Assembly (NCBI GenBank): GCA_018712275.1 | Contig: DVHI01000030.1 | Coordinates: 49,391 to 113,390 of the forward strand | Direction of reading: 5' to 3' | From: Candidatus Coprenecus avistercoris | Lineage (GTDB): Bacteria > Bacteroidota > Bacteroidia > Bacteroidales > UBA932 | Length of the DNA stretch: 64,000 bases | Shown: piece by piece, positions 28,812 to 37,424 of the stretch | Layout: each line of letters begins with the position of its first letter | How positions within the stretch are numbered: position 1 is the first letter of the stretch | Made by a program: the position numbers and the translations under genes | Notes under the pieces: generated by a model | Database searches by the model: none | Told to the model about the DNA's origin: nothing | What the model saw: only the letters and a program-made list of their open reading frames with translations

Positions 28812-30374
28812 TTATTCTCCTCCTTTCTTAATCTGTTTGAGCATGATGCTGATCTCCACGCACAGCATGGCGGTGAACAGGATTGCAAAAATGATCAGGG
28901 TCGTGAGAACGTTGCCGGACTCGACTCCCGATACGGCCGCATTCACGGGAAGCAGGTTCTGGATCGTCCAGGGCTGACGGCCTACCTCGGCTACTATCCA
29001 GCCCGACTGCGAGCAGATGTATACCAGAGGTACGCTGATGATGCCGAGCCACAGGAGCCATTTGTGCTTATCCTTGACGATGAGGTTCTTCCACTCGAAG
29101 ATGATGTAGAGGATAAAGAGCAGGATGAAGAACATGCCGAGGGCCACCATGATATGGAAGGCGTAGAATACCAGGGGAACATTTGGCACGAGGTCCTCGG
29201 GCTCCTCCACATAGTGGTAGCCGAAGTAGTCGAAATTCTGCTCCAGCACTGCCTCGGCCTGAGCCATTGCCTGGGTGTCTCCGGACTCCTTGGCTGTCTG
29301 ATAGTCGGCCAGGGCAGTGACTGCCGCCGTACCCATTGCCTTTTTCTCGGCAAACGAGGGCTCGATGTAGGTGTTGCCCTCCCTGTCGGTGAACTCGTAG
29401 CCTCCTTTGATAATGTCATTGATGCCTGGCACGAAACCGTCTGCCTGACGGGTCGCAAGGAATGAGAGCATGTTGGGGAAGGATATTTCGAAAAGGTAAG
29501 GATCCTCGTCTGCACCCTCCCCGCCTATGATGTCCTTGTCGGGATTAAGGATACCTACGGCTACTAATGGCGCTTTCTCAGAGCCGTCGTACAGTCCCTC
29601 CATGGCAGCCAGCTTCATCGGCTGCACCTTTGCCACATTGTAGGCGGAGCCGTCACCGGTACCTATAAGCACTGCAAGGGATATTATACCGAATACCGAG
29701 GCTATGCGGATGGACTTGCGGGCCAGTGTCTGCTCCCGCTTGCGCAGCAGGAACCATGACGATACGGCAATCACGAATATCGATGCCAGCACATAACCGT
29801 TGGTCACCGAATGCAGGAACTTGTTGATGGCCACCGGCGAGAACACCACTTGCCAGAAGTCGGTCATCTCGCTGCGGGCCGTATCCGGATTGAACTCCAT
29901 TCCTATAGGATACTGCATCCAGGAATTGGCTATGAGAATCCATATTGCAGAAAGGTTGGTTCCTATGGCCGTAAGCCATGTCGATACCAGATGGGCCTTC
30001 TTGCTGACCTTGTTCCAGCCGAAATACATCACAGCGAAGAAGGTACTTTCCATGAAAAATGCGAAAATACCCTCTATGGCCAGCGGGGCACCGAATATGT
30101 CACCCACGAACCATGAATAGTTGCTCCAGTTGGTACCGAACTCGAACTCCAGGATGATACCTGTCGCCACTCCCATCGCGAAGTTGACGGCGAAAAGCTT
30201 CATCCAGAACTTCGTGGTCCTCTTCCAGAACTCATCTCCGGTCATCACGTACCGGGTCTCCATAAAGGCTATAAGAAAGCCCAGACCGAGAGTCAGGGGC
30301 ACAAACAGCCAATGATACATTGCAGTCAGAGCGAACTGCCACCTTGAAAGGTCTACCAGCGTCGTTAAAAGCAT
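28812..30374 (-). CDS. cydA: Cytochrome bd ubiquinol oxidase subunit I
   Basis: VDLSRWQFALTAMYHWLFVPLTLGLGFLIAFMET; GWIVAEVGRQPWTI. Confidence 0.96.
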   Translation of the reverse strand: MLLTTLVDLSRWQFALTAMYHWLFVPLTLGLGFLIAFMETRYVMTGDEFWKRTTKFWMKLFAVNFAMGVATGIILEFEFGTNWSNYSWFVGDIFGAPLAIEGIFAFFMESTFFAVMYFGWNKVSKKAHLVSTWLTAIGTNLSAIWILIANSWMQYPIGMEFNPDTARSEMTDFWQVVFSPVAINKFLHSVTNGYVLASIFVIAVSSWFLLRKREQTLARKSIRIASVFGIISLAVLIGTGDGSAYNVAKVQPMKLAAMEGLYDGSEKAPLVAVGILNPDKDIIGGEGADEDPYLFEISFPNMLSFLATRQADGFVPGINDIIKGGYEFTDREGNTYIEPSFAEKKAMGTAAVTALADYQTAKESGDTQAMAQAEAVLEQNFDYFGYHYVEEPEDLVPNVPLVFYAFHIMVALGMFFILLFILYIIFEWKNLIVKDKHKWLLWLGIISVPLVYICSQSGWIVAEVGRQPWTIQNLLPVNAAVSGVESGNVLTTLIIFAILFTAMLCVEISIMLKQIKKGGE

Positions 30375-30398
30375 TTGTTTATGGTTTTAGCATTAATA

Positions 30399-30605
30399 TT
30401 ACTTGGTAAGATTCTCTATAACCACCCGGCTCTTCTCCGCGTCCGACTCACAGTCTGCAAGAGCCGGACGGAAGAAGAACACTCTCAGGATGGCGAACAT
30501 GATAAACAGCTTCAGGAGAATTACGATCCACAAAGTCCTGCCGAGGGAAGACATGTCCCTGAAGCCTTCGTAATAGAAGAGCCAGATTCTGCGCAGGCGT
30601 TCCAT
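30399..30605 (-). CDS. Small single-TM protein of the DUF4492 type, upstream of cydA
   Basis: MERLRRIWLFYYEGFRDMSSLGRTLWIVILLKLFIMFAILRVFFFRP; position directly upstream of cydAB. Confidence 0.75.
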   Translation of the reverse strand: MERLRRIWLFYYEGFRDMSSLGRTLWIVILLKLFIMFAILRVFFFRPALADCESDAEKSRVVIENLTK

Positions 30606-30616
30606 TACCGTCTGAG

Positions 30617-32008
30617 TTAAAGTTCCTCCGCAAACATGGGATCCCAGGGCGGAAGCATGATAGGAGCGGTGTCCAGGAGTTTGAGAATGTTCTCGGGCAC
30701 GTACTTCTTCTCCACTACCAGACGGAACATATATTCCTCGAACCATTCGTCGGTCATCACCAGATGGCCTTTGTGGCCTGTCATGCCCCAGGAATTCTCG
30801 ACTTTCCATTTCCTGGCGTTGCCGTTCTCATCCAGGTCCACTGCCATAAGGGTCATGGCGTGGGACGAGCCGCTGGAGCCGGTGAGGATTCTCTCGCGCT
30901 TGTCCATACCGAAGGTTGTTCCCATGAGTGAGCCGTAATCGTAGTAATTCACATCCAGCACGCCGTTCTGCCTGTCGAGGAACTTGCCCACGTCGCAGGA
31001 GAAGTACATCATGGTACCGTCCTTGATAGATGCGATGGCCATTGCCTCGATCTCCTCGATAGGAAGATTGATGTACAGCCAGTTCTTGCCGTCATACTGA
31101 TGGCGGTCGTACTCTATCTCATAGACCTTGTAGAACTCGCGGGTAGGGTCGTTCATCAGCATAACATAGTTGTTCTTCAGATCCACGCCCACATACTCGT
31201 TATAGAATGACTTCGGGGTGTAGGTCTTTGTGCTGACAGGCTTGCCCTCGGCATCATACATGGTCCATGTGAACTCCATGGGGGGCTCACCGAGATTGAG
31301 CACGAGGAAGCGGTACACGAAGGCGAGCATCTCCACCTTGCGGGCCTTGAGCAGGGAAGGCAGCTCCTTCTTCGAGCCGGTCATCTCACGGAGCTCCAGG
31401 CCGAACTCCTTCAGCTTGAGGTTGAGCAGACGGGACATGCCGCTGGTGTGGTTGCTTGAATAGGTCTCGGGCATCACGTTGGAGGGCACGATACCGTACT
31501 TGGTGATAAGGTCGGACACTCCGGTGAACTGGCCGCCGTCCCCTATCGCGTGACGGAAGAGCCACTCTACCTTGCGGTCGTCCATAGGCAGGTCACGGGT
31601 ATCGATGATGCCCTGGAGGAAAAGGTTGGCCTTCTCGAGCTGGTCGTAGAAGAAGATGTAGTTCTGGGAGAACTCGAAGGGGCCGAGGCCGTATTTCTCA
31701 ATCATGGCGGCCCTCAGCACGTTCATACCGGAGAAAAGCCAGCAGCGGCCGCTGGACTCCTGGTCGGAGATACCCTTGGACTTCACCTCGTCGGAGAAAT
31801 AAAAATCGTAAGTGGACTCAATGCCCTGCCTTACCGACAGTTTGTTGATGTCGTTGGCAGAGATGGCGTTGCGAAGAGCCAGTTCCTCGGGAGTTCCCTG
31901 CCAGCCCTGACGGATCTGAGTCATCATCTCATCGGTGATGCCGCCCTGAGCCATTGCGGACACGGACACAGCCGCAGCCGCGCAGATAGTCAATACTTGT
32001 TTAATCAT
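30617..32008 (-). CDS. Exported C1B cysteine aminopeptidase (bleomycin hydrolase / PepC-like)
   Basis: Signal peptide; SDQESSGRCWLFSGMNVLRA active-site Cys; SSHAMTLMAVDLDENGNARKWKVENSWG His/Asn. Confidence 0.9.
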   Translation of the reverse strand: MIKQVLTICAAAAVSVSAMAQGGITDEMMTQIRQGWQGTPEELALRNAISANDINKLSVRQGIESTYDFYFSDEVKSKGISDQESSGRCWLFSGMNVLRAAMIEKYGLGPFEFSQNYIFFYDQLEKANLFLQGIIDTRDLPMDDRKVEWLFRHAIGDGGQFTGVSDLITKYGIVPSNVMPETYSSNHTSGMSRLLNLKLKEFGLELREMTGSKKELPSLLKARKVEMLAFVYRFLVLNLGEPPMEFTWTMYDAEGKPVSTKTYTPKSFYNEYVGVDLKNNYVMLMNDPTREFYKVYEIEYDRHQYDGKNWLYINLPIEEIEAMAIASIKDGTMMYFSCDVGKFLDRQNGVLDVNYYDYGSLMGTTFGMDKRERILTGSSGSSHAMTLMAVDLDENGNARKWKVENSWGMTGHKGHLVMTDEWFEEYMFRLVVEKKYVPENILKLLDTAPIMLPPWDPMFAEEL

Positions 32009-32079
32009 AATAAAATCAAATTTAATGTTGTTCTCTAATATTCAATTGGTCCTGTCCGGATTCTGCCTGCCGGCCCGGG

Positions 32080-33216
32080 CTATTTCCACGGCCTGAGAGC
32101 CGCCAGTGCGTCCAGTGCCTGCTGCATGGCCGCACGGGCCTTCGTGTCATTCTCCCTCAGCAGAGCGGCCTTCAGGTCAGCCTCGTAAGGCAGGTACTGT
32201 ATCGCCTCGATGTACTTCGCGGCCCTCGCCCTCACCTGAGGGGAGGCATCGTAGAGCAATCCCTGCAGCCAGGTCTTGCAGTCCCACGAATAATGGTCCT
32301 CGAGCCACCCGAGGGCAGCCACCTTCTCCTGAGCCGTACCGTACAGGAAGGTCTGGAAACACTGCGACTCGTAGCGCAGGTCATCCACGCTCATGAGTAT
32401 CTCCTCGGGAGCCACCGGTGGTGTAAGCACCTCTGCCGGATACGTCTTCAGCGGCTTGCCGAGGGTCCAGCGCACCATACGGGGCACCATCCACATCTTG
32501 CCGGGAGTCGCCTCCGGATGTCCCACCACCGTGAATACCTTGCCCTTGCCGTAGTCATTGCCTGTCAGGAAAGGCTTACCGTTGGTCATATTTGCCGGAG
32601 CGCCTCCCTCCTCGTGCACGTCGCTCTCCATTGTCCCGAAAGACGTGTAGGGGACGTCGCTTTCCACAAAGACGGGACCTTCATAATAGAAGACGTAGGA
32701 TGTGTCCTCCTTCGCCAGCTCGTGGAATATCTTCTTTCCTTCCTTGTTCAGAGTCATCTTGGCCATACCGTGGCCGCGGTTGTCATGCTCGCGGTCGATG
32801 GCGCGGGCACCGGTCAGGGCCATGCAGGTGTAGTCCGGAGTATTGGAGAACAGATAGGCTCCGGCGCAGATGCCGACAGCCCCTCCTCCGCGATGTACGA
32901 AATCCTTAATCAGAGCCATATTGGTCTGCCCCAGACTGAGATACTGACGGCTGCCCCCGCCTCCGGGAATCACGATAGCATCCAGGCTGTCCAGAACCCC
33001 CGCAGCGATATCACTGCTGTGCACGATCCGAACCTCCATATCCTCGTCCAGACTGAGGGCAGCCACCGTCTCGCGGATGCACGTCGCGGCACCTCCGTCT
33101 CCTTGGAACACAGCCACTTTTATCTTCTGATTGTTTCCGCCACCGCAAGAAACGAGCATCATGGCGGCAACTATGGCAGCAACTGCTGCGAACAGCGATT
33201 TTCCAACTTTTCTCAT
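32080..33216 (-). CDS. Lipoprotein with biotin-protein-ligase N-terminal-like (BPL_N, class I glutamine-amidotransferase-like) domain
   Basis: Lipobox MLVSCGGG; IKVAVFQGDGGAATCIRETVAAL; DAIVIPGGGGSRQYLSLGQTNMALIKDFVHRGGGAVGICAGAYLFSN. Confidence 0.8.
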   Translation of the reverse strand: MRKVGKSLFAAVAAIVAAMMLVSCGGGNNQKIKVAVFQGDGGAATCIRETVAALSLDEDMEVRIVHSSDIAAGVLDSLDAIVIPGGGGSRQYLSLGQTNMALIKDFVHRGGGAVGICAGAYLFSNTPDYTCMALTGARAIDREHDNRGHGMAKMTLNKEGKKIFHELAKEDTSYVFYYEGPVFVESDVPYTSFGTMESDVHEEGGAPANMTNGKPFLTGNDYGKGKVFTVVGHPEATPGKMWMVPRMVRWTLGKPLKTYPAEVLTPPVAPEEILMSVDDLRYESQCFQTFLYGTAQEKVAALGWLEDHYSWDCKTWLQGLLYDASPQVRARAAKYIEAIQYLPYEADLKAALLRENDTKARAAMQQALDALAALRPWK

Positions 33217-33343
33217 AGGCGCAACATTTAACTTTCAAATATACGCAAATTCCCCCAATCTCTACCACTCCTCCCTCCCAAAACTCCTAAGTTTAAACGC
33301 TACTGCCCTTTGGCCGTTCCCCACTCCCGTTCCCCCACCCGTT

Positions 33344-33480
33344 CCACCTTCCGAAGGCGGGACAGAAGCCGTACTGCCCGAGAGCCCACTGTGGCCGCGA
33401 TTAACTTTCCTCCGGACACATCCCACCTTCCGAAGGTGGGACGATTTCCCGCATTTTCTGCTCACCTTCCGAAGATGGAC
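33344..33480. repeat. Cluster of three CACCTTCCGAAGGTGG-type hairpin repeats
   Basis: CCACCTTCCGAAGGCGGGAC (33344-33363), TCCCACCTTCCGAAGGTGGGAC (33421-33442; 9-bp arms), CACCTTCCGAAGATGGAC (33463-33480). Confidence 0.8.
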
Positions 33481-33500
33481 AGAAAATATTTTGCAGAAAA

Positions 33501-33532
33501 TTTGGTTTATAAAATAAATCAGTTTATATTTG
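33501..33532 (+). promoter_or_regulatory. Bacteroidetes-type promoter TTTG-N20-TATATTTG
   Basis: TTTG 33501-33504, TATATTTG 33525-33532, 20-bp spacer. Confidence 0.6.
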
Positions 33533-33611
33533 CACCGTAAACAAAGAGAGGAGACAGGCGCCCCTCTTCTTTTTGCAGAACTTGGTTTATTTTTTAAAGT
33601 ATTTTAAAGCG

Positions 33612-34211
33612 ATGGAAAACAACTTCGACAAAAACGGACTTTCAATAGAAAAGTCATTGGAAATCATCTCTGAGGCTATCAACAACAGTCGGCAGGACTT
33701 TCAGCGGCGCGGGGGCACCGCAATGCTCATCTGGGGAACAACCGTAATCCTCGTATCCGGGATTGTCCTGCTGGGGCTGACACTTTCGGACAACAATCAT
33801 CTGTGGAACCTGGCCTGGTTTCTGATTCCATTTATCGGCTGGCCTCTGAATCAGCTGGTATTCAAACGCATCGAGAGCAAGGGGAAGGGCGAGAATTTCG
33901 TATCCAGGTCCGTGGGCATCGTATGGGGCATATTCGGAATCCTGGCAATAGCCGTCGGCATCATGGCATTCTTCATCCCCATACCGACAAACGGTGTCAT
34001 AATACTGCTTCTGGGCATGGCCGGCGCAGTCACCGGGGTCCTCTGCAGTTCCTGGACTGTATTCATTCTCAGCATTATCTGCGGAATAGCGGGACTGCCC
34101 TGCGACTACTTCCTGAACATACCCACTCCGCTGATCATGGCCGTCGCAGCGCTGATGACCCTCGTCATCCCAGGCCTGATATTCAACCGTCAAACCAGTA
34201 AACTGCAGTAG
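33612..34211 (+). CDS. Multi-pass membrane protein of unknown function
   Basis: Several hydrophobic segments; ATG at 33612; followed 5 nt later by an HTH regulator. Confidence 0.8.
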   Translation: MENNFDKNGLSIEKSLEIISEAINNSRQDFQRRGGTAMLIWGTTVILVSGIVLLGLTLSDNNHLWNLAWFLIPFIGWPLNQLVFKRIESKGKGENFVSRSVGIVWGIFGILAIAVGIMAFFIPIPTNGVIILLLGMAGAVTGVLCSSWTVFILSIICGIAGLPCDYFLNIPTPLIMAVAALMTLVIPGLIFNRQTSKLQ

Positions 34212-34216
34212 CGGCC

Positions 34217-34504
34217 ATGGGAGAATTTGCAAAACTCGACCCGCTGCTGCACTCCGAACTGCGTCTGGCTGTCATGTCCACCCTGCTGACCATGGAAGAA
34301 GCCGACTTCGTGTACCTGCGCGAGGCCACCGGAGCCACTGCCGGCAATCTTAGCGTGCAGATCGACAAGCTCTCCGAGGCAGGGTACATCTCTGTCGAGA
34401 AAGGATTTGCGGGGAAGAAGCCGCGGACGGTGTGCAGGATTACGGAGACGGGGGCGCGGGCTTTCGCAGCATACGTAGAGGCCTTGAAGTCGTATCTGCA
34501 CTGA
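34217..34504 (+). CDS. Winged-helix DNA-binding protein (MarR/ArsR-like)
   Basis: HSELRLAVMSTLLTMEEADFVYLREATGATAGNLSVQIDKLSEAGYISVEKGFAGKKPRTVCRITETG. Confidence 0.88.
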   Translation: MGEFAKLDPLLHSELRLAVMSTLLTMEEADFVYLREATGATAGNLSVQIDKLSEAGYISVEKGFAGKKPRTVCRITETGARAFAAYVEALKSYLH

Positions 34505-34520
34505 GTGCAGATACGACTTC
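34486..34520. repeat. Perfect 17-bp inverted repeat centred on the stop codon of the HTH gene
   Basis: GAAGTCGTATCTGCACT-g-AGTGCAGATACGACTTC; TGA stop at 34502-34504. Confidence 0.95.
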
Positions 34521-34631
34521 GGCTTCGCCTTTTCCACCCATCCCCAAACCCCTTCCGAGGAAGGGGCTTCGGTCGCTTTCGCTCCGGGTACTCATTCCAT
34601 CTACTCCTTCGGAAGGAGTCAAAGAAGCTTA

Positions 34632-34772
34632 CCACAACGGCATCGAATCGCGGGAAATGCTGCCGTTGCGGCAAATGGACGAAGAGGCAATGCCGTTCAC
34701 AGGGCCTGTGGCAACGGTTCGGAGGTAAAGGCCGTTCCACAACGGCACCAAATCGCGGGAAATGCTGCCGTT
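34632..34772. repeat. Two direct copies of a 36-bp hairpin repeat
   Basis: CCACAACGGCATCGAATCGCGGGAAATGCTGCCGTT (34632-34667) and CCACAACGGCACCAAATCGCGGGAAATGCTGCCGTT (34737-34772); each has AACGGCA/TGCCGTT arms. Confidence 0.9.
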
Positions 34773-34836
34773 ATGGTTAAGAGGCGAAGGACAATGCCAA
34801 GGACAATGCCGATTTATATGGGATATATGAAGACTT

Positions 34837-35004
34837 ACGGTAAGCAGGGGAGCGCGGATTTTCTGCAACTACTTGAATCACCGTAGGTTATGATTATAAC
34901 GAGGGCTTTTCGGAGATGTCCGGATCTGCGAAAAGCCCTCGTTGATTTTACAAATTACTAATTTGCTGCGACTTACAAAAAGCCACCGCAACACTGCTTA
35001 CCGT
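34837..35004. repeat. 168-bp palindromic REP/BIME-like element, copy A
   Basis: ACGGTAAGCAG...CTGCTTACCGT termini; central 15-bp perfect stem AACGAGGGCTTTTCG/CGAAAAGCCCTCGTT (34898-34943) exactly at the midpoint. Confidence 0.85.
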
Positions 35005-36050
35005 TACTCGGCTTCGGCTCCAGCAGAGGCAGCGAAAAGGGCCTCAAGCTCGGCGGCAAGGGCTTCACCGCGGAGGTTCTTGGCGATGATCTCTCCGGTG
35101 GAGGCGTCGATGAGGTAGTTCCAGGGAATACCGTCCATACCGTAACCGGCCCAGACAGGACTGGTGCTGGGGCTGCCGGTGACTTCGGTGATGACATTTG
35201 GCCAGTTCATACCGAACTCCTTCAACGCGCTGCGCCAGTTCTCGGGGGAGCTGTCGAAGGACATGCCGTAGATTTCGAAACCGGAGTTGCGGAAACGGGC
35301 GTACTGCTCGACCAGGACAGGCATTTCCTCCCGGCACGGACCGCACCACGAGGCCCACAGATCCAGCAGCACGTAGCGCACGCCGTCACGCTCCACGATA
35401 TCACTGAGCCGCACCGCATTGTCCTTGACATCCTTGCCCTCGATATCCCAGTATGGCATTCCGAGGTCGGCCTTGATCGGCTCGAGCATCTCCTCCAACT
35501 GGAGGTAGAGCGGATGCGCTTTCATGCTCTCCGGGAACTCCGCCAGGACCGCCTCGATCTCCGGCTTGGAGGACATCGCCAGCATACCCTGCAGGAGTGT
35601 AAGCCCCAGCACGTTGTGATTGGCCCGGATGATGTCCAGCGGATCCTCATAATCCCCGGCGTCTCCGAAAGACAGCTCATAGTAGAGGTCATTCATAGGT
35701 GTTCCATGCGCAAAATACATCTCATAGTCCGGGATATACTCTAACGACACGGTTCCCGGCTCGAGGAAAATCATCTCGCTCATCTGATACAGCCCCGAAG
35801 GCGCGGAACTGGCCCCCATATAAAGCATGGCCACACCCGAACCCATGTCCGCCCCCTCTATCCTGAATGATCCGTTCTCTATCAGCGCCGAGTCCAGCAT
35901 CGACCAGTCCACTCCGTCAGAGACATACATCCAGTGCCCGTCCACCAGCTGGTCCCCTGAGCCTTCGATTACATACTTGCTTCCAGATGTGCAGCCTGCA
36001 AGAAAAAGGGCAGCGGCCGCTATCACCGCCAATGATAAAAGATTTTTCAT
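35004..36050 (-). CDS. TlpA/ResA-like thioredoxin lipoprotein (DUF4369-type N-terminus)
   Basis: Lipobox LFLAGCTSG; LLDLWASWCGPCREEMPVLVEQYARF. Confidence 0.9.
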   Translation of the reverse strand: MKNLLSLAVIAAAALFLAGCTSGSKYVIEGSGDQLVDGHWMYVSDGVDWSMLDSALIENGSFRIEGADMGSGVAMLYMGASSAPSGLYQMSEMIFLEPGTVSLEYIPDYEMYFAHGTPMNDLYYELSFGDAGDYEDPLDIIRANHNVLGLTLLQGMLAMSSKPEIEAVLAEFPESMKAHPLYLQLEEMLEPIKADLGMPYWDIEGKDVKDNAVRLSDIVERDGVRYVLLDLWASWCGPCREEMPVLVEQYARFRNSGFEIYGMSFDSSPENWRSALKEFGMNWPNVITEVTGSPSTSPVWAGYGMDGIPWNYLIDASTGEIIAKNLRGEALAAELEALFAASAGAEAE

Positions 36051-36346
36051 AAATAGGTCTGTTTGAAATTTCCTGCAATTTATAAAATTTCCTGCTATAA
36101 CATTTCAACGGGCATCTGAAATCCGCTCCTCTTTCATTCCTCTTTCCGCTCCAACCTCCCCACAGTGAGGTGTACCGTCCTGTCTGTTTCCGGCATAAAA
36201 CAATCAAAAAGCACATATTCATACAGTTACAGCAATTCACGGATTACAGACACACCACAGACACTTCGAGGGCCCGACACAAGAACAGCACACTCGACGT
36301 GCCGGGGATTCTATTAAATTTGCGCGGTGAATAGCACGACAATACC

Positions 36347-37105
36347 ATGAGACAGATATTGACAGAGAATCACAACGGCCTGCTGCGGTATGAGATAGCC
36401 CCGGAAGTGACGGCGTTCTCCCCGCTGAGGGACGCCGTGCTGCCGACAAGGGTGGTGCAGGCGCATCAGGTGCACGGGGACCGGGTGGCCGTGGTGACTT
36501 CGGCCGGCACCACACGGGAAGAACTGAAGGGGTATGACGCGCTGGTAACGGACGTCCCTGGCGTGGCGATAGGGGCCAGGACGGCTGACTGCATACCGGT
36601 GCTGATGTACGATCCGGTACGGCGGGTAGTGACGGCAGTACATTCCGGATGGAAGGGTACGGTGCTGAAAATCGCAGCGAAAGTCCTGGCTGTGATGGCC
36701 TCCAAGTACGGCACCCGCGCCGCCGACATCATAGCGGTAATCGGTCCCGGCATCGGTCCGGACAGCTTTCAGGTCGGTCCGGAAGTCGCCGGGGCCTTCC
36801 TCGCCGCCGGATTTCCGGAGACATGGTCCCGGCCGGACACTGATGACTACGGTACGGCCGGCACCGGCAAAACCGTTGTCCGCCTTATCACCGACCGCGG
36901 CCCGCGCATCCCCGGCTCCATGTCCGGCGGCCTCCACATCGACCTTCCCCAGGCCGTCCGCCTGACCCTCATCCGGGCCGGTGTCCATGACCCCAACATC
37001 CTCATCTCCGGCATCGACACCTACACCCACCCAGGCTTCTTCTCAGCCCGCCGCGAAGGCCCCTCCTGCGGCCGAACCATCAACACCATCATGCTCAATC
37101 CCTGA
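36347..37105 (+). CDS. pgeF: Multicopper polyphenol oxidase / purine nucleoside phosphorylase family (YfiH/LACC1-like)
   Basis: VVQAHQVHGDRVAVV; VTDVPGVAIGARTADCIPVLMYDPVRRVVTAVHSGWKGTVLKIAAK; GPGIGPDSFQVGPEV. Confidence 0.92.
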   Translation: MRQILTENHNGLLRYEIAPEVTAFSPLRDAVLPTRVVQAHQVHGDRVAVVTSAGTTREELKGYDALVTDVPGVAIGARTADCIPVLMYDPVRRVVTAVHSGWKGTVLKIAAKVLAVMASKYGTRAADIIAVIGPGIGPDSFQVGPEVAGAFLAAGFPETWSRPDTDDYGTAGTGKTVVRLITDRGPRIPGSMSGGLHIDLPQAVRLTLIRAGVHDPNILISGIDTYTHPGFFSARREGPSCGRTINTIMLNP

Positions 37106-37203
37106 GTTTCCTGCTGTTCAGCCCACACGACCGGATAGAAGCGACAGGCAGCCAGCGTCTAGAAAGGTATGCAAACACCCGCGTCCGAGCCTACGAAGGA
37201 TTG

Positions 37204-37371
37204 ACCGTAAGTACTGACGCACCCCATTTTCATAATCAACTATTTTTCACAGCATTACCGACACAACGAGAATCTTTCGCGCCTTCACAACCCACCGGCA
37301 AGCACACCCCTCTTTCTTAACCCTCTGACTTCCGAGCGATTACAAAAAGTACCCGCGTCCCTGCTTACCGT
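37204..37371. repeat. 168-bp palindromic REP/BIME-like element, copy B (immediately upstream of the RAYT gene)
   Basis: ACCGTAAGTACTGACGCACCCCATTTTCATAATC...GATTACAAAAAGTACCCGCGTCCCTGCTTACCGT, imperfect TIRs of ~35 bp. Confidence 0.8.
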
Positions 37372-37424
37372 TGTTGCACAGTCAGAATATAATTCCTAAC
37401 TTTGAGGCAGTCATTAACCGATAG

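Noticed and set aside
33340-33480. CRISPR-like array from regularly placed CCTTCCGAAGG units
   Set aside because: Only three diverged units with unequal spacing (~79 and ~41 bp) and no cas genes; better described as dispersed hairpins.
34505-34780. ORFs in the 34.5-34.8 kb spacer (e.g. 91 aa with repeated SNRGKCCR)
   Set aside because: The repeated peptide is only the translation of the 36-bp DNA repeat; the region is non-coding repeat sequence.
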